Shown here one piece after another: positions 20,909 to 33,268 of a DNA stretch of 37,484 bases (position 1 is its first letter; each line of letters starts with the position of its first letter). The DNA lies in assembly GCA_900660155.1 (NCBI GenBank), contig CABFPE010001155.1, positions 17,906 to 55,389 on the forward strand, written 5' to 3'. Source of the DNA: Hofstenia miamia (Eukaryota; Xenacoelomorpha; Acoela; Hofsteniidae). The notes under the pieces were generated by a model. That model did no database searches, was not told where the DNA came from, and saw only the letters and a program-made list of their open reading frames with translations. The translations under genes were made by a program, and so were the position numbers.

Positions 20909-21661
20909 TTTCATGGGGCATGGTCGTCCCCTTTGCAAATGATCCAAGCATAATCTTTTTTAGTCTCTTTCATACGATAGAAAGCATTGTTTGAACAATG
21001 CCTTTAAAAGATTAGCTTTTATGTGTATAAATCTATACCTTAAAGTTTTGTGAACCTCATAAATCAGTGCCATTTTTGGCAAATACAATTAGATGAAAAT
21101 ATTGCAAATATATAATCGTTTTATAATATAAAATGAAAAATTGAAGCCTGCTTCCCCATTCAAAATCTTCTAGGACAGTGCTTGTTAGTATTACACACTT
21201 ATTTATTAGTAACATTATGATGTAAAACGAAAACATAAACACACATGTAGAAGCTTTATTCCATTTTTTTAATTAGGAAACTTACTTTAATGTGAATTGA
21301 GAAAATACCTACACACTAAGTGATTACTATATCTCGAAAAAACTTTGAGATTGGTCAGAAACAAAAATTATGCTCCAGTATAACAATAATATAACGTTTC
21401 AAAGCATCTTTAAGCATTGAAGGATATATTTGTTACTAAAGTTCCCAAAAGAAGTGGTTAATTTCTTGACATTATCTTTTTGCACTATGCTAATGTTTTA
21501 CTAAATTTATTCTCTATCTGTAAACGCCCCACCATTAAAATGTGTACCCATAACAGTCTACCCGTAGGTAGTGGAGATGGAAGGGGAGAGCCACTCAGCC
21601 ATTGTCGAGTCCCCCTTGGCTACCCCTTTGTCTGGAAGGAGAACATCATCACCCCAAATTC
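20909..21661. repeat. Triplicated segment, copy C (753 bp)
   Basis: Matches 19300-20052 except for one base I can see: A at 21402 where copies A (19793) and B (20768) have T. The copy then continues into unique sequence. The mismatch could be a heterozygous site or an error. Confidence 0.92.
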
Positions 21662-24600
21662 TGTAGTTAGCTCATAGTGCAATGCTTATCTAAAAATAGA
21701 CTACACTCTTTATAAATACAGTCATCAACTATTGAGAAAAATACATTATCCCTAAAATCAAGTGAGTAATTGATAAGAAATCAATCAATTTAGAACCTCT
21801 TTATAACATGTAATCAGATTCTATTAAAGGAAGCCTGGAAAAATAATTTTTTTCAATGGTTTATGGCAAACAAATTTTTTTTAGATATCTCAGTTAAATG
21901 CATAGGACCTATAAAGTCCCAACTGCCCTAAACTCTTTAAAATATTTCCTTTAAAAATTGCACAAAGCTTCACAATAGTGGAAGATTTTGTGACAGCATC
22001 AAAGTACAGACCAATTTAGAGAAATCGCACCACAACCAACAAACATTTCTTTTGAAGAAAAGTATTACTACAATGCACATTATTTCTCATTCAGAAAGAT
22101 TTCTTGACGGTAGAAAAATGCATGCCAATTTAGAGCAATCACTAAAAATATTTTTATGCCATGTATTAAGATAGCATGTGAAATCAATTTTCTGACGCAA
22201 AAAATATTTTGTGTAATTCCGTAAAAATGAAAATTCGTTTTTTAGGGTCTCATTTCACAATAATTTTAAAATTTTTGGGGCTTTGAGCCGCTTTTGGTCA
22301 TAACAAAGATGTGCTCCCCGTCAACAAATCCTGTGTAAGCCATTGAATACATTTATTATATGCTGTAGTAAAAAAACTAGTTTTATTGGCATGCTAAAAA
22401 TATTAATAATTGTGATTTACAAATAATCACATTTGGAAGGAAAACTGTCATTGTAATGAATCCACAATATAAATAAAATTTGTGGGAATTAAGATGAGCA
22501 CAAACAAACACTTCTTAAAACTGCTTTAAAGTGTTTTTTGAACTCAATTCATTATACAGCTGCTTTAAAGGCTTTTTTCATTACAAATAATTATCTAAAA
22601 TTTACCCTACAAATTGTAACGTGGAAATTGGGCTAAATGCTTAGTTAATTCTTTACACATGCAATTGCTTATGAATGATCAAATAACTACATATTCAAAC
22701 CATTTTGGTGCAGTCGTAATTTCGCCAAAATGTTTTCCTGTCACCTACATTTGAAATGTAATTATAGCTCCCCACTTGGTAATAGATGCATATGTATATT
22801 AATGTTATATCATTATGTAGTAATTTGATATACTCCTAGCAAGTTTGCTAAATTAAATGTTTATACACATGCATCTATAGTTGCATAGATGAATCCTTGA
22901 AAAAATTTTGACAAAATAATGCTAGGTAAATAAAGTTCAAATAGAATGTAAATTGTGGAGAATGATATGAATGATATGTAAATGTATCCTATTAAGTAAT
23001 TTCATACAATTATTTAATAAACAAATAGAATGAGCATAGAAATTACAGAAAATTATTTTAACGTCAGTTGTTCCCTCAGTGCTTAATTCAATAGCAAATA
23101 ACTACATGTTCAACATTATATAAGCTGATTAGCTGTAATTAATGAAAATATATAACTGCACTCACTGAGAAATATTAATTTTCCAAGTCATTGCAATTAC
23201 AAGAGGAGCCTGTGGACAAAATAAACACTACTATAAGGTAAAAAATGATGAGAAATACAATAACATAGGTAAAAAGTTGAAAAAATAATGGATGTGGACT
23301 GATAACTTTGCATAATTAACGAAATTCATAGCATGCAATAACATACTAAATGTGGAATTCATAAAAAATATCAATTATTAAAAAAAACATGATCCAAAAG
23401 CATATTTTTGCAAATCTATACATGTTTAGTTTAAATCAATTACTTAGTTTAGGTAAAATTTCCAAATACATTTTTTAAATATAAATATAAATATATTAAT
23501 TTTGAGTACTCAATGTGTTTTACTCATATTATTATAACAACTAATATATTTTAAACATTGCAAATGTCTTGCAAGTATTGACATTTTCTGACACCATTTT
23601 ATAATTTTAATGTATATAGATGTATGAATGGGAATTATACTATTAAGAATACATAAAAGATGCAAGTTATTTCCAGTTAATAAAATTTTTTCTAAATCAT
23701 TATAAAAAATCTTTAATTCCTTAAATCAGGTTAAATCTTTGATTACTATCTGGAAAATAATAGGGTTATTTTGAAATTCACTTCCATTTGAAATTTAGTA
23801 TATCAGATATAAAGTGCTTACTTACTAATGTGGTAAACATTGCTTTTGAAATAGTTGAGTTGCAGAAAATATCAAATCAAAGGCCTACATTTTTATATTT
23901 TTACATATTGGATGAAAGATTAAAGCAGATTCTAGCACATTACTTCAGGTAATCAAAATAATGGGAAAATAAAATCTCATCTCATTGTTTGATTTAAATT
24001 AAATGATTAAGTTTACTCAAAAAGAAATTGCTTTGAAATTAAATATTTTTTCAACAAAAACAGGTCTCTAAAATATCACACTTGCTAAATTTTTTGCCTC
24101 TCCTTTAAGAAGTTTCTTGCCACGCCCCTAATTGCTCACATTATTTAATGCAACAGCTAACTCTGAATTGAATCAATCTCTTTAGGCTGATCCACCTTTG
24201 TGATTTAAATGTAAATTACAACCAAACAACCAATAGATTTAAATTTCAAAATGATATACTTCATTAATCTAGTAAGCAATTATGATTTGATGAGTTAAAC
24301 ATAATTTAAGAACACATTAATTACAAAATTGTATAATTGATTGCTTTAGAATTCTGTGCAGATGAACTACATGCTGTTAGGTGCAAAACAAGTGAAATGA
24401 TCCTGCTTTTGATCATTGCTTTATGAAGAATCCATTAAACAACACTACATAAACAAAGATTCAAATAGCAATTTCTCATTTTGAATCAATTTGCACAAAA
24501 ATGGGTTCCTGCACAACATCCTTCAATTATAAAATGCCCTATGTTGAGTCCCATATACTTGTTCAATAATTACTAAAATATATAAGTTTATACATTGTAC

Positions 24601-25254
24601 TTAATGCATATAACATTTTGGTAAATTTATTTAAATTTTCAGTAAGAATTGTATATTGACAGGCCCATAGTTATTGCACCCACCAATACTGTACATCCAC
24701 ACTATTCAAAATATATTTATAGCAATATTAGTGAAATGTATATTTATACATTAAAAATTTATGCAACATGGTCATGCTTGCTACAAATTCCATACTAATT
24801 GGTAAATAAACTATGAAAATAAATACTAATTGGGACAACAAATTCTCAGAAAGTTCCAATTTATTTGAAATTCAAGTAAGAAAGACTTGTTTTACACTAA
24901 AAAACGTATAGATTTACATAAATGTACATCTATATCTTCAGTTAACAACAGATAAAAAATTTTTGTGAATTCCCAGTTTTCTGTGCTGTTCTCCTTAAAT
25001 ATGTACAACATGCTAACACATGTTAGCACATGCTATGAATTTGGTTATTTATGCACAGTTAGTGCTCTACATACATTATTTTTTAAGCTTTTTATGTATG
25101 TTATTGCATTCCTCATCATTTTTTACCTTACATTAGTGTTTATTTTATCTGCATGCTCCAACTGTTCCATATGCACCATAGTCTATACCTTTGCCCAAGT
25201 TCATGTTCTATGGGAATGCTCTTGTATTAATACATTGCTAAAAATCTATCACAA
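21662..25254. other. AT-rich sequence without recognisable genes
   Basis: About 3.6 kb with no supported gene. CpG falls from scattered before about 22750 to very rare. A 115-codon + frame at 24965-25312, rich in Leu, Ile, Phe and Cys, is typical of chance frames in T-rich DNA. 'acatgctaacacatgttagc' at 25009 forms a short near-palindrome. Confidence 0.5.
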
Positions 25255-25480
25255 GCACAAGCTCACTTTCTGTGTGAATTCAACTATCTTAAAACTTATG
25301 TTAAATATATAGCAAGCACATGCCATCTGTTTGAATGCTACTATCTTAAAACATGTGTTTAAATTACAAGTGCAATATAATAATCTCTCTGTGCAAATAT
25401 CTTTCTTTCTTTCCTCTTTTTTTAAATCTAAAAATTGGCTTTATCACTTGCTTTCTGTGTGAATGCACCCTTAGCCTAAG
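25255..25480 (-). repeat. Degenerate tandem array, inverted relative to the 14.5-kb array
   Basis: Four variants of one motif occur at spacings of about 57-67 bp: 'tttctgtgtgaattcaac' near 25268, 'atctgtttgaatgctac' near 25325, 'tctctgtgcaaatatc' near 25387 and 'tttctgtgtgaatgcaccc' near 25453. The first two also share 'actatcttaaaac'. In reverse complement the last reads through 'aggctaagggtgcattcac', matching the words near 10826 and 14516. It looks like an old minisatellite or a decayed repeat family. Confidence 0.5.
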
Positions 25481-27844
25481 AGGGTTTAACAAAACCTAAG
25501 CTTAATTTAGTTTTTCTTCATTTACAATGATCTTTTTGTCTTAAGCAAAGCTTTTAACTTAATGAATTTTTTGAATTTATGGTGATTAAATTATAAATTA
25601 CAGATTTCAACCAAATTAAATTAAGTTACTTATGCATTCTTAGAAAAAAGAATAATGTAAACCTATGAATAATATTATATCTAAATACAATAGCACTGAT
25701 TGAAAGTGCCTCAAGGCACACTACTAGGGCCATATTTAATTACAATATATGTAAATTACATTATGAAACATCTGAAATATAGTCACACATATTATTTTGT
25801 GATATTATTTAATACTGATAATGATGCAATTATGGTAAAAATTTAAAAGTGACATTTAACAACTTTCTAGTGATTTCACAATTAATTAATTAAAAATCAC
25901 AGTTGAAAAAATGCAATTTATTATATTTTATCCCAATTTTGTAAAAGAAACAACAAAAAATTAACTGCTAATGGTTTTCAGATAAAACAAAATGACCATG
26001 TTGTATTGTAGCATATTCTTAATGAATTATAACTTATTTGTATTATTAATGGTCAATGTGAGAGATTTTTATTAAATTATAATCTGTATACTTTTTGCTT
26101 ATTTTTGATTGGTTGTTGGCTATTGAGTAATCCATTAGTGCATGCTTTATTGTCTACTCAGTACTTTTTGTTTGCTTTTAATATTTACCTTTGTTGTAAG
26201 TGTTATTTCTGATACTGTCAGAATTTTAATTTAAGTTTTGTTTTCACAAAGATTCAATTTTGATAATTTTCTTCTAAAAGATGCAAAAGTGTCTTCTAGC
26301 ATTAGATACTTATACCACTAGATTATCACATTAAATGATTGTATGCATTTTGTTCATTGCAACTAGATTATTGCTCATTTATATTTCTTAATCTTAACAT
26401 AAAAAACTGCATTTTATTATCTAAAACTTTTAATTAGTCACTAAAACATTAGGCTTTCTATGTAAACATGTCTATGTTACTGAATACAGATGAAAGTATA
26501 AATAATTGACTTGACTATATCAAATGCAATTTGATGCAGCAGCAATTTTATTTCAGTATAAATATTGGGATGTCATCCCTAATATTATTAAATGCTAAAT
26601 TAGCATTGTTTCAAATAAGATTTGTAACAAATAACATTAATCTGTTGCTTTTTGACAAATTTTGTAGAACAATATGAGTCTAGTTTTGTCCCTGCAAAGA
26701 CTTTAACATGCAATCTACTAAACTGCAAACATCTTGGCTTCCATTATAAATTTAATATGATTAAGCCTTATTCATGAATTTGAAAGAAGCACAAAAAAGT
26801 TGTGACAAAAGTAGAAAAAGTAGCTGAAAGTTACTTGATGAAAATCTTTTAATTGCTTGATATTAATTTAACTAATTTAACCCCTTTTACTTTCTCTGCT
26901 TTGAAATGAAGAAATTTACTTTTAACTATTTTCATAAAAATTGAATGAATTTCTGCTTCTTTTGGCATTGGTATAAAAAACAGCAAGATGTTCAAATCCC
27001 TTAGCATCTGAGAGTTTGTAAGTAACTGCATTTACCAATACTCCAAAATAACTAACTCCTCCTGCTATTATACCCTATCTTAATAAAAGCTTAAAGTAAG
27101 CAAGAGATTGTGTTGGGAAGAGTGGCCAAGCTCAGCTGACCCAATACAGCTAACATTTAAGAAAGAGCCATATTAGAATGGAGCCCTAATTAAGATAAAG
27201 AATAAAGAAGCCCAACTCAAAGGAGTAGTGAGTGAAACCTACATGCTAAGTTAAAAACCTAAACTCAGTACAACTCTCATCTTGTGCAATTTCAGTGATA
27301 GCAATAAAAGCTAATTTTAGACACAAAGGAAGCACAGTACAACAAAAACCCCTAGCCATACACTTAACCTATGCTAAAGGGACAATGTCATTCAAATTGT
27401 GCCATGTCTGAGTTTCCTTTAAGTAAAAGTATGAATTTAGAAACACACGTTTTAGTAAAATATATAGTGAAGATAATAAAGTAGAAAACAAATTTACTGA
27501 GAATAACTGAAGAGAACAAAAAATAAATAAATTACACATATTTATATGAACAAAACTGGTAAGAGAATAAAACAATAGTACACTGTTGCTAACATTAGTC
27601 AACAGAGCAGGTTCTGTACAATAACCTTTTAAACAAAGATTCTGTGTAATAATTAATGGAAATAATTATGCTAAAATCACACAGTTTACAAAAGAACTAA
27701 ATTCATCTAATTATGAATTTACAGAATTCATAATACCAATATTGAAATTAAAATAGATGGATTATGCAGTTATGCAACATTATTCTAAGTTACATGCCAC
27801 ATATATTATTTTTAAATATCTGTAATTTCTTTAGTTAATTTGGT
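25481..27844. other. AT-rich, CpG-free sequence without recognisable genes
   Basis: Intron- or intergenic-like DNA. One CpG is seen near 27448. T exceeds A on the + strand in the left part. Minus-strand frames of 60 and 77 codons (26849-27031, 27369-27602) are not recognisable. Confidence 0.5.
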
Positions 27845-27905
27845 ACACATATTAATTTGTACATAACACATATTAATTTTGTACATAACTAATTTTGTAC
27901 ACATA
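27845..27905. repeat. Short tandem repeat, ~22-bp unit
   Basis: Three adjacent units of the type 'acacatattaattttgtaca': 27845-27865, 27866-27887, and a shortened third to about 27905. Confidence 0.75.
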
Positions 27906-30900
27906 CTCTCCAGTGTTTTTGTTTAACAATACAAATAGAATCAAGTTTCAGTTGCCTTATCATATTTTATATTATTATTTTAAATAGATATAACATTAAG
28001 CATTTCTTATGATTGGTTTCTATTTTTTCACACTAACTTCATATTTTGTATATAATGAACCTAGCAAAAATTACAAGCAATGTTCTGAAGAAAATCCTAA
28101 ATTTAATCAAATAATTTCTAATTTTGAGATTTTATGATAAAAAACATTTACTTTATAATAATTGCAAGTTTTGAAATCTCAAAAATGATTATTTGTGACT
28201 GATAAAGAAATAAAATTTTAAAATAGTATAATTTTCACATTCAGTATAAGTTAGATTTCAATTGTGCTCCATTATACTTTAAATATGCTAGATATTATAA
28301 GTCTACCACAATTACTTTCTTAACATTTCTAATACCAAATTTCATTGTGAATTTTCCAGACATACTGTAGAGTCACTCAGTGAAATTTCATGATTATTAT
28401 TCTTTAGTTTAATTTTGTATCATGTCCTCTTGAGTGGTGCTAATTGTATTGCTCAAATTAAATTGCAAGGGAAACTCATGACATCATTATCTTGTGATTC
28501 TGATTGTAAGCAAAGCAGGTAATAACTTGAATTGTATAAATTTAGTAACAATGTTGAGAACAGTTAATAGATTTTATCTAGCTTTAAATACTGTTACCTT
28601 TTCTAATTTTACTTAGTTGTTTTTTGATATTCAAAAAATTGTGTAAGTTAAGGCAACAACTTGGGAGTACTTTCCTAAAAGTACGGGGGCAACATGTAGC
28701 TTCTCAAGATCTTTCAGATCACCTATCCCAAATTGTTGACCATTTAGGTTACAGATATGGATATGTGTAAGGAAATAATAAATCTTTCATTCTATATGCA
28801 ACACATACATGCACCTATAACTGATTATTCTGTGATGATATTATACTGCTGGTTAGCAAGAATGCATGGTAACTACATGCTATTATTTAGTGAGCTGAGT
28901 GATAACAATAAAAATGAGATGTTTATTTTTTGAGATAGATAATAAAATGTGAGATATCTAAGGTAGCACCATTCATTAAGGTTAAGCACTTCTCCTTTTT
29001 TGCCAGCACTTCAGCTGGAAGCCATATGACTTGGTCATCTTGGAATTTCCCTGAAAAGTCATAGTTACTTGGCTGAATTACTGATGTTTGTTTTAATAAT
29101 TCTATTTAATGGAATCAGGGCTTTTCTTATAAGGTCACTCTTTCAACCTTCTGCAGGGTCAATGAGTTAGCTAGCATAATTATAATTCCAGCCTGTGATT
29201 CTACAATACTACCCATACTGTTTGTTTACCTTGAGGTAAAATTATAAATTGAACATTCCCTTTAAATTTAAAAATTATGTGTATTTTTGCTTTAATGAAT
29301 TCAATAATTTCAGATTACTCAGAATTTTGCTGAAATCACAAACCTTAATAATTCAAACATGACTCAAAAGTTCAGGTTGAAACTAAGGGTTGAGACAGCA
29401 TTAACAAATAAGACTTTATTAAACATATATAAATTGCATCATTAAAACATATGATGCTAAAAAACCTACATATCATTTTCTAGTGAATGTTTGGGTGTGG
29501 GAAAAAACTAAATGAATATATAAATGATTATTGTTTAGTATTCTTGAATCACACTTTAAACATCATTAAAATTTCATATTAAAGAATCAGGGATATTATT
29601 ATGCTTTTGCTAAGCAAATAAATTTAGGCTTTTATTTGAAGTTCCAACATGTTTCAGTTACATTATTAAATGCTTGTACATTGAGTAGGAACTTCTGATA
29701 TTATAAATGTTATCAACTCTAGTGAAGAGACCATATAAAATAATTGTTTTTCCTTAATAAATTTGATCAAAATTAAATACCCTGAAGTATATTACAAGGT
29801 GTTATCTAATTTACAAATTGCTTCTATCATTAACTACAATAAATAACAAAACTGTTTACATGATAATTTGTATAATCTAAGAAAACTAAATGCAATAAAA
29901 TATAGTCACAAAATAAAGTTTTCAAGTAATAAGGAACCAAATGATATTTTTTCCCACAATGGCCATCCTTGTGAAACATGTTGCCACCAAAAGACAAGAG
30001 GCAAATTATAAATTGTTAGCTTTTGAATAGAATAGCCAAGTAAGTCAAGAACTGGGGCACAATAATCATTATGTTCACAATCTGATTGGATAAATATTTG
30101 CTAAACAAGCTCCTTCACTTCTTATCCCATGACTAGAACAGAGTACCAAATTCACATAATGTTCTAATTCACCCACAAGCCATTTCAAAATCTTCATAGA
30201 GTATGGAGCCATTCCATGGCAAACACTGCTATTCAAGTAAAGCTATTGCTTGGCAACCACAACAGTTCACTTCAACTTGCAGTTTTCAAAGAAATATACA
30301 ACTTAGCAAAAATTCTTCAGCTTTTTGAATCTCTTTAAATCAATCAATTAATTAATCAGTAGTGCCATTATTTGGTGCCCACCATACTTTTTTTTCAGTA
30401 GTAAATAAAATCAGATTGAATATCATGCTCTGAATTTACAGCTTCTAACTCATTTATATTACTTAGAGTAAATATTAACTTAGAAATTTTATCAAGTTTA
30501 CTTAAACCTGAAGCTGTTTGTTAATTAAAAAACTAGTACATAGCAATAAAGTAGTACCTATTGATTTATAAAATTTGTTAATCACCTGATTTCCTTGTTC
30601 ACCAGTTAAGCCTTGTTTGGTATCAACACAATTGACTTGATGCATTGTTGAATTATAGAACCATTATTTAGTAATTGCTTCAATTCTCTTTAGCTAAAAT
30701 CACCATATACAGTGAACCCAGGACTTTATTCAAAAACAAAGTTCTGATGTAAGTCTAACCAATTTGATCCTCATTATTGAAATTAATTTGAAAACTAAAT
30801 CTCCCACACAATCATAGAGATATAATTTATTTCCAAAGAATAACATTTGTAGATATTAATCAGAACATCATATATATGAATCATTTTAATTGCAAGTTTT

Positions 30901-31217
30901 AAGCAAGTTTTAAGCTCCAAACTTAGTTGAGGAGATACAACAAAATTTGGCATAAAATTATGTGCAAATGATATACTTGGTGACTATGTTAAATGAAAAA
31001 CTTCAAATCATCTTTGAAAATTCAATACAATGTTATTCACAACTGTACTAAATTGTTGAGAAGACAACTACAATTAGCAAATTAACAGATGTACAAATAA
31101 TAATACAGCTTTTTTTGAAGAAGTGTATATCTCCCAATTGAAAAAAGAGAACATATTAAAGAAATCCAAGATTCAATACCTCACAAGAGAGTGACATCAG
31201 GCCATCAGATTACCACA
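27906..31217. other. AT-rich, CpG-free sequence without recognisable genes
   Basis: About 3.3 kb with no gene, RNA or element that I can support. I see only one CpG (28684). Slightly more complex stretches near 28980-29060 and 30560-30700 were read in several frames without recognisable peptides. Confidence 0.5.
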
Positions 31218-33267
31218 TAACAAATCAGTTCAGTAATAAACATCCATTTGTTCAGTCTCAACTATATTAACAGACTAAGACAGATCTTACAAGAATTCAT
31301 CTCTACTTAGCAAAGAAGTGTTGTCTAAACTGATAGACAGAATACTACAGAAGAAAACCCAACTTTTGATTGTTCAAAGCTTATGGAGGCAAACTCTTGA
31401 CATCTAGTGCTATTTAAAGTAACATTACAAAAGTTTACAGCAGCTTAATTTAAATGTATCTAATTTCAACAAATGGTTTGCCACATTTGAACTCACAATG
31501 CTTGTGCAGATTGCACCAATAAAATCAGTAAAGCTATGTTTCCATTATACCTAATCAGGTGTGCACAACAATACTACTTATTACTAGACAAGGATCTAAG
31601 AACCTCATACAAACATGTAATTGGAATCTTCAAGCAATATATACTGAGATTATAATAATCCAGTATAAGCACCTTTTGCTTAACATACACATTACAGAAC
31701 CAATAGACATGACAAGACACATACCTCAAATTCATTGACTAATTAAGAATAGTTCATACAATAGTATATTTACAAAAGTTGACCTCTTTTCAAGTATATG
31801 CCAATTACAAGGTAAAGAGCAAAGAGTGAACAACAGTCCTCTTAAACAATTACCAATTTGACAAACTGGACAACCACCAAATCCTGATATCAAATGAGTA
31901 AGCAATGACTCTTTCATGGAAACAATCTCAGACACAGTGTAACCCAGTACTGGTGCAGTGACCTCCAGATCAATGCAACTGCTTACATAGCAACAAAAAT
32001 CACAATCCTCTCATATTACAACACAATTGAGACAGTCATCTAAATCTGAAGAAAGAGAAAGCAGAATGACAAAAATAGGTGATGAAAAATTGCATCCATG
32101 CTTCATAGCAACATGCAAATGAGATACAAATCATATGATAATATAAAAATTTGCATCCATGCTTCATAGCAACATGGCAAATGAGATGCAATTCATATGA
32201 TAGTATCTCCTATGAAATGAAAAGGTTAAGAAAATACATAACTATATAAGATTAAGAGGGACACAGATCAGCATTGCCAATATTGATAGATAAAAGCAAT
32301 CAGCCTACAAGTAATACAATCATATCTTATCCTAAATTAATGAATGAAAAGCTGAATCACTTGATTTTTGTGTTAGGTTACACATATCAGTTGAAGATCA
32401 CCTAATGTGGGGATGCAAACAAGAGATGATAATAGCATTCTGAGAGAAACTAATAGATAAAGAATGTGAACAGGTAAAGCTAGACTAAAACAATTTACTG
32501 CTAATATACTTTATAAAGAAAGATGTACTTCAAAGAAAATCATTGTAAAAATAATTGAGGAAACACTGTGAATGACTAAAATAGAGAAAGTTAAGACTAG
32601 TGTAGTGGTGAGAAAGTGCTCAGGGAAGATAGCAGAATTTCTGAAAAATCTTTCAAATAAATTAGAAAATATCTTAGTATTAGATGGAGAAGAAAGTAAG
32701 GTGAAAAGATCTGAACTAAGCACAGTAGATTTATTGTAGAATCACAGGGGCACTCTCACCACTCAACAAGCACTGGGTAACTCTTAGGTTCTTCTGAAGG
32801 TTGCAAAAATAGCCATCACAGAGAGTGAACCACATTCTAACAGAAAAAGAAGAATATTGGTAGTTCACCAATTTCATTAAAGAAAAACTGAAACCAATCA
32901 CCAAGAAAGCATTCAATATAGTGACCAATTCACATGGCATCACACTGAACCCATATCAAGAAAGCCATCCTGACTCACCAAGGTGCTGATTGACTGTCTC
33001 AAGTATTAAGTTCTAGCTCAAATAAACAATTTAGCTCATAGTTCTTGTTATCTCAGCTGATGTAAATAAACATAATAATAGCATGTAATTGCCATGCATT
33101 CTTGTTGCCAATGCCATATTATATTTGCATAGTGCAATGTTAAATGCATGTGTAAAATGATCAAAGTAAAAGTTATTAATCCCTACACATATACTTAGCC
33201 ATAAAGTGACCACAATATGGGCTGCCAACTGTCAAAAGGGCTAGTTATCACCCTAGGCACAGAGGAG
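31218..33267. repeat. Duplicated segment, copy A (2050 bp)
   Basis: Identical by eye to 33269-35318 (offset 2051), separated by one N. All minus-strand frames here (31732-31935, 32511-32723, 32731-32943, 33031-33228) recur at +2051 for that reason. None is a recognisable protein. The segment has no CpG that I can see and is A-rich on the + strand. Confidence 0.93.
32087..32206. repeat. Two-unit 60/61-bp tandem repeat
   Basis: Units 32087-32147 and 32148-32206 share 'gcatccatgcttcatagc' and 'aatgagat' and differ at a few positions, including one inserted G. This is a real local duplication. It reappears at 34138-34257 only through the assembly duplication. Confidence 0.85.
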
Positions 33268-33268
33268 N
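33268..33268. other. Single-N join between overlapping contigs
   Basis: Placeholder between the two copies of the 2050-bp segment. Confidence 0.9.

Noticed and set aside
19448..21242. Three identical 61-codon minus-strand frames, as if a small gene family.
   Set aside because: They are copies of one sequence produced by the N-joined overlapping contigs.
24965..25312. 115-codon + strand frame with hydrophobic stretches, possible small membrane protein.
   Set aside because: It overlaps the degenerate motif array and lies in T-rich DNA, where Leu/Ile/Phe-rich frames arise by chance. No family resemblance.
32108..32125. Octamer-like 'atgcaaat' in each 61-bp tandem unit as a regulatory site.
   Set aside because: Short AT-rich words occur by chance here, and the second unit has an inserted G that breaks it.
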